This document shows positions 34,843-43,588 of a stretch of 64,000 nt of DNA, piece by piece. How positions within the stretch are numbered: position 1 is the stretch's first letter; each line of letters begins with the position of its first letter. Under the pieces are notes generated by a model. The model did not search any database and was not told where the DNA came from. It saw nothing but the letters and a program-made list of their open reading frames with translations. The position numbers were made by a program, and so were the translations under genes. Source of the stretch: Streptomyces sp. NBC_00162 (GTDB lineage Bacteria > Actinomycetota > Actinomycetes > Streptomycetales > Streptomycetaceae); contig NZ_CP102509.1 of the NCBI RefSeq assembly GCF_024611995.1, forward strand, positions 5,952,001 through 6,016,000, written 5' to 3'.

Positions 34843-37185
34843 CTACGGACCCGCGTTGCGCGGGCCCACCGGCTGCCACGGAGCCAGGTGCGCGTCCGGG
34901 GCGTCCGCCGACGAGGTCACGTACAGCCGTGCGTCGAGCCCCACCACGGCCAGGCTGACCAGGTTCTTGCCGGTCATCGTCGAGGACGGGGCGCCGACGA
35001 ACATCAGCGGCGACCGCTCCCACGGCCGGCCCCACCCGACGTCCGAGCCCAGCTGCCCGCCCGCCGCGCGGCCCGCCAGCACGTGCCCGCTCGCCGTCAC
35101 CGAGCCGAAGCCCTTGAGCCCGCCGAGGTCGGTGAGATGGTTCAGCTTCAGCCCGCCGTCACCCGTCATGAGGGCGGTACGGACGTTGCCGGAGCCCGGC
35201 TTGCGGAACCACAGCCGCACCCCGCCCTCGCGGCCCTCCGCCGTGAGCGGGAGCGTGGTGTCCGGCAGTCCGGTGGCGGTGACCGGGCCCAGGGCGGCGC
35301 CCGGATTCGGCTGCACCCAGCCCACCACCGTCTTGGAGGTCGCCGAGAACACCATCCGGCGCCCGGCGCCGTCGGTCGCGGTGGCCGGGGTGCCGTGCAG
35401 GTCGGACCCGCCGTACTTCTCCCACGGCCCCCAGCTGCCGTCCGCCTGCTGCACCCTGCCGCGCAGGGTGTACGCACCGTCGCGAACGTACGCCGCCAGC
35501 TGCCCGGTGCCGTCGACCGAGACGGCCGGCGCACTGATGTCGGAGGTCCAGTTCTCGTCCGCCGTCTCCGGGGTGCCCAGCGACTGCCACTCCCCGAACT
35601 CCTCGGAGCCCGGCCCCTTCTGGACCGCGTAGACGATCTCGCGCTTGTAATCGGCGGGCTTCGCGCCGAAGGAGGTGCGGGTGCCGAAGGCGGCCATCCG
35701 GCCGTCTTTGAGGGTGACGGTGGACACCCCCGGGTCCATGCCGGTGCCGGGCAGCAGGTTCGGACCGCTCCAGCGGCCGATCAGGCCCTGCCGGTGCCAG
35801 ACGGCGACCTGGCCGTCGAGCACCTTGAAGGCCCACAGTCCGTGCTCCTTGTCGGAGGCCAGCCAGGAGGTGCCGGTGCCGCGGGCGTAGTTGATGGAGT
35901 CCGACCAGTGGTTGCCCGCCGGGTGGTCGGCGACCTTGAGGTCGCCGCAGCCGGCGTCGCTGCCGCAGTGGTTCTGCTGGTCGAGCCAGGCGTAGGTGTC
36001 CAGGATGTCCAGCTTTTCCTTGGCCTCGTCCGGGTCCAGGGCGCTGGGCAGGGAGCCGTTGAAGTAGCCGAGGTAGTTCTGGAGCGCGAAGTGCGGGCGG
36101 TCCTTGACGTCCTTCGCGTACGCGGCGGTGGCCAGCTGTACGAAGCGGGCGCCGTAGAAGTGGTCCTGGTGGTCGGTGTACCGCTTGGTGTCGGGGTACC
36201 GGCCGGGGGTCGGGTCCTGGGAGCGCACGGTGGTCGGCTTGTACTGGTCCAGGATGCCGACGAGGGTCTGGACGACCTGGTCCTTGGTGTACGTGAACCT
36301 CTGCTTGACCGGGGTTCCGGAGGCGAGCATTGACTCCAGGCGGGGGACCTTGCCGTCCCACAGGCCGTGCAGGCTGTCGGGGACGTCGGCGTAGACGTTG
36401 CCGGCCTCGCGGAGCTGGAGCCAGACCAGGTTGACCTGGGGCCTGGCGACGAGGACGTCGACCTCGGCGTGGCCGCCGCCCCTGGTCGGGACGACGGTGC
36501 GCTTCCAGGCGCTGCCGCGGTCGCCGGTGGCCATCTTGGCGTAGGCGGCGCGTATGCCGTTCTGGCGGGCCTCGGCGTAGGCGGGCTTGTTGGGCGCGGT
36601 GGTGGCCTGCTTGGCGGAGCCGGCGTTGATGCCGTCGGCTTCGCCGGAGGTCAGGTAGACCGAGGTGACGGGGAGGCCGGCGGATATGGAGTAGCGCAGG
36701 TCCGGATTCATGAAGTAAAGATCGTCATCGGGATGCGCGATGATCTGGAGCACCCGGCCGGGGTCGGGCGCGTCCGCGGGGGCCGCGGGGGCGGTGGCCT
36801 TGCTGTCGGGAACCACGGGGGAGGCCAGGCGGTCGAGGGCGTCGTTGCCTCGGAGCATGAGCATGCTGCCAGCGGCGGTGGCCGCGCAGAGGGCGACGAC
36901 CTTGACGAACCCGGCCCAGCGGTGGCCCTTCGGCTCCGGCGCGGTGCTTCCGGCCGCGGCGCTTCCGCGCCGGCGGCGTCCGCGCCCGGCTTCCGGTGCG
37001 GCGGGTTCGGTTACGGCGGTTCCGGCCCGGCGGCGTCCGCGCTTTGGCTCCGGCGCCACGGTGGCCTTCGTTCGGCCGCGCCGGCCGCCCGTGCGTTCGG
37101 CCTCGCGGGCCCGCCGTGCGGCCTTGCGTCCGCCGGGCGCCGGCTCCGGCCTGGCGGAGCCGGGGTAGGGGCGTCCGTCGGACAT
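34843..37185 (-). CDS. Membrane-anchored PIG-L family deacetylase paralogue
   Basis: A 780-residue paralogue of the preceding gene. It has an Arg/Pro-rich cytoplasmic segment of about 90 residues with repeated PAAPEAGRGRRRRG-type blocks, a transmembrane helix (about 92-111), a PIG-L core (IIAHPDDDLYFMNPDL near 145; DHQDHFYGARFVQ near 350) and a C-terminal propeller-like domain. The enzyme domain therefore faces outward on a membrane anchor, whereas the neighbour is Tat-exported. The shared deacetylase and propeller imply duplication followed by a change of localisation. Confidence 0.88.
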   Translation of the reverse strand: MSDGRPYPGSARPEPAPGGRKAARRAREAERTGGRRGRTKATVAPEPKRGRRRAGTAVTEPAAPEAGRGRRRRGSAAAGSTAPEPKGHRWAGFVKVVALCAATAAGSMLMLRGNDALDRLASPVVPDSKATAPAAPADAPDPGRVLQIIAHPDDDLYFMNPDLRYSISAGLPVTSVYLTSGEADGINAGSAKQATTAPNKPAYAEARQNGIRAAYAKMATGDRGSAWKRTVVPTRGGGHAEVDVLVARPQVNLVWLQLREAGNVYADVPDSLHGLWDGKVPRLESMLASGTPVKQRFTYTKDQVVQTLVGILDQYKPTTVRSQDPTPGRYPDTKRYTDHQDHFYGARFVQLATAAYAKDVKDRPHFALQNYLGYFNGSLPSALDPDEAKEKLDILDTYAWLDQQNHCGSDAGCGDLKVADHPAGNHWSDSINYARGTGTSWLASDKEHGLWAFKVLDGQVAVWHRQGLIGRWSGPNLLPGTGMDPGVSTVTLKDGRMAAFGTRTSFGAKPADYKREIVYAVQKGPGSEEFGEWQSLGTPETADENWTSDISAPAVSVDGTGQLAAYVRDGAYTLRGRVQQADGSWGPWEKYGGSDLHGTPATATDGAGRRMVFSATSKTVVGWVQPNPGAALGPVTATGLPDTTLPLTAEGREGGVRLWFRKPGSGNVRTALMTGDGGLKLNHLTDLGGLKGFGSVTASGHVLAGRAAGGQLGSDVGWGRPWERSPLMFVGAPSSTMTGKNLVSLAVVGLDARLYVTSSADAPDAHLAPWQPVGPRNAGP

Positions 37186-37573
37186 GGGGCTCCTCGCGGC
37201 CAGGGTCGGCGGGGAGTGGGCCCCATCACGCCATAAGTCTTCGGATAATCAGATAATCCCGCTCATGGTACGTGCCGGTGAGTCGAACGCCTGCTCCGGC
37301 CGGTGCTGTGGCTGGGAAGGTTTGCCGGGGCGCGGTTCCCCCAGCTACCTCCCCCAGACTCCGTCCGGGGGGACCCCCAGGGAGGTGCCCCCAGGGGCGG
37401 TGCATCGCAAGGCGGAGGCCCGCGGCTCGTAACTGGACGTACTTGCGCGGTCCGACAACGCCGCGAGGTGCCGTGCCGGGGGCCGTGGCCCGGTGAACCT
37501 TCACGGTCACAGCGCTAGGCTCACGTGGAGGTACGCCAGGGCAGTGGCAGCGACAACCGCGGGAGGCGGCGGG
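37186..37573. other. 388-bp intergenic region before glnE with structured element
   Basis: No convincing gene. The first part (37225-37265) is moderately AT-rich (GATAATCAGATAATCC) and could hold the promoter of the minus-strand PIG-L gene. The middle (37336-37398) is a C/G-tract element described separately, and the end carries the GGGAGG ribosome site of glnE. Confidence 0.6.
37336..37398. repeat. C/G-tract intergenic hairpin element
   Basis: GTTCCCCCAGCTACCTCCCC, then a CCGTCCGGGGGG segment, then GGAGGTGCCCCCAGGGG. Complementary C and G runs allow long hairpins. Short elements alternating CCTCCCCC/GGGGGAGGT runs are common between Streptomyces genes and may be dispersed repeats; copy number here cannot be judged. 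Confidence 0.55.
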
Positions 37574-40561
37574 ATGACAGTCCCGGGACGCAGGAGCAGC
37601 ACCTTCATCCGGCTGCTTCGCAGCGGCTTCACCGACCCCTCCGCCGCCGCCCGGCTGCTCGACGCCGACGCGCTGGCCTCCGTACGCGCCGATCCGGTGC
37701 TCCTCGACGCCCTCGGGGCCACCGCCGATCCCGACCTCGCCCTCCTCGGGCTCGTACGGCTCGCCGAGGCGCAGCCGCCCGAGGAACTGTCCGTGCTCCT
37801 CGACACGCTGGTCAGCGCCAAGCCGCTGCGCGACCGGCTCCTCGGCGTGCTCGGCGCCTCCGAGGCCCTCGGCGACCACCTCGCCCGCCACCCCCGCGAC
37901 TGGCACGCCCTCGTCACCTACGAGGCCGCCGACCTGCACCCAGGGCTCCCCGAGTTCGAGCACGGCCTCGCCGAGGCCCACGACCCGGTCGCGCTGCGCG
38001 TCGCGTACCGCCGCTGCCTGCTGTCCATCGCCGCCCGCGACGTCTGCGGGACCATAGACCTCGCACAGAGCGCCGCCGAGCTCGCGGACCTCGCCACCGC
38101 CACCCTCCGCGCGGCCCTGCGCATCGCGAGCGCCGCCGCCCCCGAAGACGCCGCCCAGTGCCGCCTCGCCGTCATCGCGATGGGCAAGTGCGGCGGCAAC
38201 GAACTGAACTACGTCTCCGACGTCGACGTCATCTTCGTCGGGGAGGCGAGCAGCGGCAGCGACGAGGGCAAGGGCATCCAGGCCGCCACCCGCCTGGCCT
38301 CCCACCTCATGCGGATCTGCTCCGAGACCACCGTCGAGGGCACCATCTGGCCCGTCGACGCGAACCTCCGCCCCGAGGGCAGAAACGGTCCGCTCGTGCG
38401 GACCCTCTCCTCCCACCTCGCCTACTACCAGCGCTGGGCCAAGACCTGGGAGTTCCAGGCCCTCCTCAAGGCCCGCGCCGTCGCCGGGGACCCCGACCTC
38501 GGCGCGCAGTACATCGAGGCCATAAGCCCCCTCGTCTGGCAGGCCGCCGAGCGCGAGAACTTCGTCGCCGACGTCCAGAAGATGCGTCGCCGCGTCGTCG
38601 ACAACATCCCCGCCGCCCAGGTCGACCGCGAGCTCAAGCTCGGCCCCGGCGGCCTGCGCGACGTCGAGTTCGCCGTCCAGCTGCTCCAGCTCGTACACGG
38701 CCGCAGCGACCACACCCTGCACTCCGGCACCACCCTCGACGCCCTGCACGCCCTCGCCGCCGGCGGCTACGTAGGCCGCACCGACGCCGCCCAGCTGCAC
38801 GACGCGTACCGCTTCCTGCGCACCATGGAGCACCGCATCCAGCTCTACCGGCTGCGCCGCACCCACCTCGTCCCCGAGGACGAGCACGACCTGCGGCGCC
38901 TGGGCCGCTCCATGGGCCTGCGCACCGAACCCGTCGCCGAACTCAACAAGGCCTGGCGCCGCCACGCCTCCGTCGTGCGCCGCCTGCACGAGAAGCTGTT
39001 CTACCGGCCGCTGCTCGACGCCGTCGCCCAGCTCACCCCCGGCGAGACCCGGCTCTCCCCGCGCGCCGCCGGCCAGCGCCTCGAAGCCCTCGGCTACGCC
39101 GACCCGGCCGCGGCCCTGCGCCACCTCGAGGCCCTCGCCTCCGGCGTCACCCGCAAGGCGGCCATCCAGCGCACCCTGCTGCCGGTCATGCTCGGCTGGT
39201 TCGCCGACTCCGCCGACCCGGACGCCGGGCTGCTCAACTTCCGCAAGGTCTCCGACGCCCTGGGCAAGACCCCCTGGTACCTGCGCCTGCTCCGCGACGA
39301 GGGGGCCGCCGCCGAGAACCTCGCCCGCGTCCTGTCCGCCGGCCGCCTCGCCCCCGACCTGCTGATGCGCGCCCCCGAGGCCGTCGCCCTGCTCGGCGAC
39401 CCCGAGGGCCTCCAGCCCCGTGCCCACGAGGCCCTGGAGCAGGAGGTGCTCGCCGCCGTCGGCCGCGCCGAGAACCCCGAGGCCGCCGTCGCCGCCGCCC
39501 GCGGGGTCCGCCGCCGCGAGCTCTTCCGCACCACCGCGGCCGACATCATCCGCTCCTACGGCACGGAGGACAGCCCGGCCGAAGAGGACCACGGAGCCCT
39601 CGTCGACCAGGTCGGCGGAGCCGTCTCCGACCTCACCGCCGCCACCGTCGCGGGCGCCCTGCGCGCCGCCGTCGGCTCCCACTGGGGCGACACCCTGCCC
39701 ACCCGCTTCGCCGTCATCGGCGTCGGCCGTTTCGGCGGGCACGAACTGTCCTACGGCTCCGACGCCGACGTCCTGTTCGTCCACGAACCCCGCGAGGGCG
39801 TCGACGAACAGGAGGCCGCGAAGGCCGCCCAGGCCGTCATCGCCGAGATGCGCCGCCTGCTCCAACTGCCCACCGCGGACCCGCCGCTGCTCATCGACGC
39901 CGACCTGCGCCCCGAGGGCCGCTCCGGCCCGCTGGTGCGCACGCTGGCCTCGTACGCCGCGTACTACCGGCGCTGGGCCCTGACCTGGGAGAGCCAGGCC
40001 CTGCTGCGCGCCGAACCGGTCGCGGGCGACGCCGAGCTGGGCCGGCGCTTCATCGACCTGATCGACCCGCTGCGCTACCCGATGGAGGGCCTCGGCGAGG
40101 ACGCCGTACGGGAGATCCGCAGGCTCAAGGCCCGGATGGAATCGGAGCGGATGCCGCGCGGCGCCGACCCGACCCTGCACACCAAACTCGGCCGCGGCGG
40201 CCTCAGCGACGTCGAGTGGACCGTCCAGCTGATCCAGATGCGACACGCGTGGGCCGAACCGGGACTGCGCACGACCCGCACCCGCGAAGCGCTGGCCGCC
40301 GCCCACGCGGCCGGGCTGATCCCGACCGAGGAGGCGCAGATCCTGGACGAGGCCTGGGTACTGGCCACCCGGGTCCGCAACGCGGTGATGCTGGTCCGCG
40401 GCCGCGCCGGGGACACCTTCCCCTCCGAAGCCCGCGAACTGGCGGCGGTGGGCCGCTACCTCGGCTACGCGGAGGGCACGGTCGGCGAGCTGCTGGACGA
40501 CTACCGCCGCATCACCCGCCGCGCCCGCGCGGTCGTGGACGAGCTGTTCTACGGGGCGTAG
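37574..40561 (+). CDS. glnE: Bifunctional glutamine-synthetase adenylyltransferase/deadenylase
   Basis: A 995-residue two-headed nucleotidyltransferase that adds or removes AMP on glutamine synthetase, switching it off or on with nitrogen status. Two NT domains carry the GG-x-ELxYxSDxDxxF motifs: AVIAMGKCGGNELNYVSDVDVIFV near residue 205 and AVIGVGRFGGHELSYGSDADVLFV near 720. KLGPGGLRDVEFAVQLLQL and KLGRGGLSDVEWTVQLIQM are the paired following motifs. ATG 37574 has GGGAGG upstream. The length is normal. glnA2 is nearby; the usual target GlnA is outside the window. Confidence 0.95.
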   Translation: MTVPGRRSSTFIRLLRSGFTDPSAAARLLDADALASVRADPVLLDALGATADPDLALLGLVRLAEAQPPEELSVLLDTLVSAKPLRDRLLGVLGASEALGDHLARHPRDWHALVTYEAADLHPGLPEFEHGLAEAHDPVALRVAYRRCLLSIAARDVCGTIDLAQSAAELADLATATLRAALRIASAAAPEDAAQCRLAVIAMGKCGGNELNYVSDVDVIFVGEASSGSDEGKGIQAATRLASHLMRICSETTVEGTIWPVDANLRPEGRNGPLVRTLSSHLAYYQRWAKTWEFQALLKARAVAGDPDLGAQYIEAISPLVWQAAERENFVADVQKMRRRVVDNIPAAQVDRELKLGPGGLRDVEFAVQLLQLVHGRSDHTLHSGTTLDALHALAAGGYVGRTDAAQLHDAYRFLRTMEHRIQLYRLRRTHLVPEDEHDLRRLGRSMGLRTEPVAELNKAWRRHASVVRRLHEKLFYRPLLDAVAQLTPGETRLSPRAAGQRLEALGYADPAAALRHLEALASGVTRKAAIQRTLLPVMLGWFADSADPDAGLLNFRKVSDALGKTPWYLRLLRDEGAAAENLARVLSAGRLAPDLLMRAPEAVALLGDPEGLQPRAHEALEQEVLAAVGRAENPEAAVAAARGVRRRELFRTTAADIIRSYGTEDSPAEEDHGALVDQVGGAVSDLTAATVAGALRAAVGSHWGDTLPTRFAVIGVGRFGGHELSYGSDADVLFVHEPREGVDEQEAAKAAQAVIAEMRRLLQLPTADPPLLIDADLRPEGRSGPLVRTLASYAAYYRRWALTWESQALLRAEPVAGDAELGRRFIDLIDPLRYPMEGLGEDAVREIRRLKARMESERMPRGADPTLHTKLGRGGLSDVEWTVQLIQMRHAWAEPGLRTTRTREALAAAHAAGLIPTEEAQILDEAWVLATRVRNAVMLVRGRAGDTFPSEARELAAVGRYLGYAEGTVGELLDDYRRITRRARAVVDELFYGA

Positions 40562-40580
40562 GGGCCGTGCGACCCGGCAC

Positions 40581-40631
40581 GGGAGCGGGACCTCGCCGCC
40601 GACCCCTGTACGGCGGCGAGGTCCCACTCCC
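40581..40631. terminator. Terminator between glnE and a convergent gene
   Basis: GGGAG plus GGGACCTCGCCGCC pairs with GGCGGCGAGGTCCC plus CTCCC across an 11-nt loop, with one mismatch. It lies 20 bp after the glnE stop and 22 bp from the convergent gene end, so it probably acts on both strands. Confidence 0.85.
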
Positions 40632-40652
40632 GAGGCACAGCCCGGAGAGGGG

Positions 40653-41621
40653 CTAGGGGATGGGCTTGTCGTAGGACTTGTCCTGGTCGGAGTCGTAGAC
40701 CTGGGTGCCCTGGGCGTCGTAGCCCTTGATCCGCGGGGCCTGGGTGACGGCCCGTTCCAGGATGCCGGTGGCGGCGAACCAGCCGTGGTCGAGGGCGGCT
40801 TCGGCGGTGGCGCCGCCGTAGCTGACGGTGACCCGGGCGACGCGGGGGTCGACGACGGTGCCGATGCTGCCCCAGCGGTAGGGCAGCTTCCAGGGGCCCT
40901 CGGAGCTCAGCCGCTGCAGGTAGAGCTTGCCTCCGTTGATGTCGGGAACGACGGGGCCGCGCTCGGGATTGTCGTCCGCACCGACGGAGGTGTTGAGGCC
41001 GCTCGTCTGGCCGTTCTTGATGCTGCAGATGATCCGGGTGGGCGTCGGGTTCTCCTTGACGGCGACGATGTAGCGGCCGTCGCCCGGGGTGTTGTCGTTG
41101 CCGGTGCTGCGGTGGGCGAGCAGGATCCGGTAATCGGCGGCCTTGCCCAGGTCGCTGCGCTGGAAACCCGCCCCGCCGGGGCGCTGCCGGTCGTACTCCA
41201 GGCACTGCTCCAGCCCGGCGGCCGCCTCCGGGAGGGTGATGCCGTCGGCGAGCTGCCCGGGAGTCGCCGGAGCGGCCGGCCCGGCGGGCGGCTGGGGCGA
41301 CTGCGGCGCCGCGCTCGGCGTCGGGCCGCCACCCGCCACGGTCACGCGGTCCGAAGGCCCGGCGCCGCGGTCGCCGGTGAGGGCGATGGCCGTGACCGGT
41401 ACGACGGCCAGCACGACCAGGGCCGCCCCCGCCACCGCCAGCCTGCGCCGCCGCTGCTCCACGCGGCCCTGCCGGACGATCGCCTGGTACGGCGCGGGAG
41501 CGGGCCGCACGGCCGTCGCGCCCTGGGCCATCTGCACCCGCAGGTCCGACTCGAAGCCGTCCTGCCCGCCGTGGCCGTCTTGTCCGCCGTGCCCGCCCTG
41601 CCCGTCGTCTCGCCCGTTCAC
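40653..41621 (-). CDS. Membrane protein coupled to SigE-family sigma factor
   Basis: A 322-residue protein: an N-terminal acidic/Gly-rich cytoplasmic part with HGGQDG repeats, one transmembrane helix (about 61-80) and an external domain of about 200 residues with no recognised family. It has no clear anti-sigma zinc motif (HxxxCxxC). The GTG start overlaps the sigma stop (GTGA), so the two are translationally coupled. The topology (short cytoplasmic segment, helix, sensor-like external domain) fits a regulator of the sigma factor, but this is inference. Confidence 0.8.
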   Translation of the reverse strand: MNGRDDGQGGHGGQDGHGGQDGFESDLRVQMAQGATAVRPAPAPYQAIVRQGRVEQRRRRLAVAGAALVVLAVVPVTAIALTGDRGAGPSDRVTVAGGGPTPSAAPQSPQPPAGPAAPATPGQLADGITLPEAAAGLEQCLEYDRQRPGGAGFQRSDLGKAADYRILLAHRSTGNDNTPGDGRYIVAVKENPTPTRIICSIKNGQTSGLNTSVGADDNPERGPVVPDINGGKLYLQRLSSEGPWKLPYRWGSIGTVVDPRVARVTVSYGGATAEAALDHGWFAATGILERAVTQAPRIKGYDAQGTQVYDSDQDKSYDKPIP

Positions 41622-42151
41622 CGGAGCGCCCCCTGATGCGTTTCGTTCGTCATCGTGATCTGCCCCAGCCCGGGCCAGGCGCGCAGCTTCGCCAGCGCTT
41701 TGGACGCCTGGCTCTTGACCGTGCCCTGGGAGCAGCCCAGGACATCGGCGGTCTCGGCTTCCGAGAGGTCCTCCCAGTACCGCATGACCACCACCGCCCG
41801 CTGTCGGGCGGGTAGTTGGGCCAGCGCCTCCATCAGCACGCTGCGCTCGTCGGCCCACGCCACGGCGTTGTCGCGCACGGAGGTGTCCGGCACGCTGTCC
41901 GTCAGCCGCTCGGCGACCCGGCGCTTGCGGAACCGGTCGCTGTTGCAGGTGACCAGCATCCGGCGGACGTACGCCTCGGGGCTGTCACTGCGCGCGACCC
42001 GCCGCCACGACCGGTACGCCTTCGCGAGCGCGGTCTGGGTCACGTCCTCCGCATCGTGCGGATCGCCGGTCAGCAGGTACGCGGTCCGCACCAGATGAGT
42101 CCAGCGCGCGGCGACGAACGACTGGAACTGAGCCTCTTCTTGGGCTTGCAT
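41618..42151 (-). CDS. SigE-family ECF RNA polymerase sigma factor
   Basis: A 177-residue ECF sigma factor of the actinobacterial SigE family. Region 2 runs about 10-75 (YLLTGDPHDAEDVTQTALAKAYRSW) and region 4.2 is the HTH LSEAETADVLGCSQGTVKSQASKALAKLR near 130. ATG at 42151 has an AAGGGGG ribosome site; a longer in-frame start at 42178 is less likely. It is followed with 4-bp overlap by a membrane protein that may sense and modulate it. Confidence 0.92.
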   Translation of the reverse strand: MQAQEEAQFQSFVAARWTHLVRTAYLLTGDPHDAEDVTQTALAKAYRSWRRVARSDSPEAYVRRMLVTCNSDRFRKRRVAERLTDSVPDTSVRDNAVAWADERSVLMEALAQLPARQRAVVVMRYWEDLSEAETADVLGCSQGTVKSQASKALAKLRAWPGLGQITMTNETHQGALR

Positions 42152-42241
42152 CGGCACCCCCTTCGCCCCCTTGACCACCTCCTGTTCGAGTTCGGTTGCC
42201 CGGCGCCGGGAAAAATCTCATGCGGCCTCGGCCGCGCCGCG

Positions 42242-42814
42242 TCACACGTCCAGGGACGCGAAGACGCCTCGGGCCGGCGTGCCGTCCGGGGTCTGCCACG
42301 TCGCCGAGACGTGGGCGGGGGTGTCCGGACCCGCCGGAGCGCCCGGGTGCAGGACGCGGGTCACCGAGAGGGTGGGGCCGTCCTTGCCCGGGACGACCGT
42401 GACCGTGGGGTCGGGGGCGTCGCTCTCGCTCTGGGCCTGGGGGACCGCCTCGCCCCGGAACAGCGCACGCAACCGGGCCAGCAGGACCGGGTCCTGGGCG
42501 CCGTCGTAGATCCACCGCAGCCCCAGTACGCCGTGTTCCGACGTGCCGACGAGGGCGTGCTCGGCGCCCTCCAGCGGGGCCCCGCGGTAGGTGAGGGGGA
42601 CGTGGTAGGCGACCGGGCCGTCGCCGGCGCCATCGGTGACGACCATGAACTCGATGCCGACCTCGCCCTCTGGGTCGTCCAGCCGGAAGCCGCCCGCCTT
42701 GGCCAGCTCCGGGGTCCGGCCGGGCCGTCCCGCGTACCAGGGCTGCGACGGGAGCCAGGACGCCAGGAGCTCCAGCTTGCCGGGGGTCATGGTGGTGTGG
42801 TGGATGACAGCCAT
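42242..42814 (-). CDS. Maltokinase N-terminal cap-like protein
   Basis: A 190-residue stand-alone protein resembling the N-terminal cap domain of maltokinase. MAVIHHTTMTPGKLELLASWLPSQPWY matches the cap's N-terminus, and GGFRLDDPEGEVGIEFMVVTD and VAYHVPLTYRGAPLEGAEHALVGTSEHGVLGLRWIYD match its core. There is no kinase domain. Such orphan caps occur in actinobacteria; a role in binding or regulating trehalose/maltose enzymes is conjecture. It lies about 5 kb from the maltose locus. Confidence 0.78.
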   Translation of the reverse strand: MAVIHHTTMTPGKLELLASWLPSQPWYAGRPGRTPELAKAGGFRLDDPEGEVGIEFMVVTDGAGDGPVAYHVPLTYRGAPLEGAEHALVGTSEHGVLGLRWIYDGAQDPVLLARLRALFRGEAVPQAQSESDAPDPTVTVVPGKDGPTLSVTRVLHPGAPAGPDTPAHVSATWQTPDGTPARGVFASLDV

Positions 42815-42872
42815 GCGGACGTGACTCCAGGGGATAGCGGGGGATGGCGGTGGACGAACTGCCCTCCGGATC

Positions 42873-43481
42873 CTAGGACTTCGCCCCGCCCCGCAGGGTC
42901 CGGGCGTACGTGAGGAACGCCGCCAGCCCCAGTTCGAAGGCCGCGTCCGCCCGGCCGGCGCCCACGGTGGACAGGGCGCGGGCCAGCAGCGGGGTCTGCG
43001 GGGACGGTTCCCACATGGCCTCGGGGGCGGCCAGGTCCAGGGCCGAGCCCAGGATCAGGTTCTCCAGGGCGGTCAGCAGCGGCATCACCTGGGCGCTGCC
43101 GAACCCCGCCGCCAGCAGCAGGGCGACCGCGCGTTCGTAGTGCGCGAGCACCCGCGGGGCCCGGACCGGCGTGGTCATCAGCAGCGGGATGGCCCGGGGG
43201 TACGCGGCGAAGGCCGCCCGGTAGGAGCGCGCCCACTCCTCCAGGGCCCGGTCCCAGGGCTCCAGGGTCAGGGCCTCGTCGGTGATCCGCTCGCACACGA
43301 GCTCCCGTATCAGCTCCACCACCCCGGCCCGGCCGTCCACGTGGTGATACACCGACCCGGTCTGCACCCCGAGCGCCCGGGCGATCTGCGGAACGCTGAA
43401 CTCGCCCTGCTCCGCGACCAGTTGCAGGGCGGTCCTGGCGATCCGCTCCCGGTCGAGGAGGGGGGTGCGCGGCCGTGCCAT
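42873..43481 (-). CDS. TetR-family transcriptional regulator
   Basis: A 202-residue repressor. The N-terminal HTH is at about 10-50 (RIARTALQLVAEQGEFSVPQIARALGVQTGSVYHHVDGRAGVVELI; key residues GVQTGSVYHHV), and the all-helical C-terminal ligand domain follows. It is divergent from an APC permease-amidohydrolase pair with a 21-bp palindrome between them, so it probably controls that operon and itself. Confidence 0.9.
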   Translation of the reverse strand: MARPRTPLLDRERIARTALQLVAEQGEFSVPQIARALGVQTGSVYHHVDGRAGVVELIRELVCERITDEALTLEPWDRALEEWARSYRAAFAAYPRAIPLLMTTPVRAPRVLAHYERAVALLLAAGFGSAQVMPLLTALENLILGSALDLAAPEAMWEPSPQTPLLARALSTVGAGRADAAFELGLAAFLTYARTLRGGAKS

Positions 43482-43539
43482 CGGTTCTCTCCCTCTTCAA
43501 GGTCTTCCCGTATGCCAAAACCGGAGGCTACATTGCCGC

Positions 43540-43560
43540 AAACCGAAAGCCTTTAGGTTT
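43540..43560. promoter_or_regulatory. Candidate TetR operator
   Basis: AAACCGAAA-GCC-TTTAGGTTT has 9-bp arms with a single mismatch. It lies between the divergent TetR gene and the permease gene. A related half-site (AAAACCGG) occurs at 43517. Confidence 0.55.
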
Positions 43561-43588
43561 CTGCCTCCCCAGCAGAAGGGCCCCTGCC

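Noticed and set aside
37226..40627. 1133-residue minus-strand ORF opposite glnE
   Set aside because: Low-complexity shadow of the conserved glnE frame.
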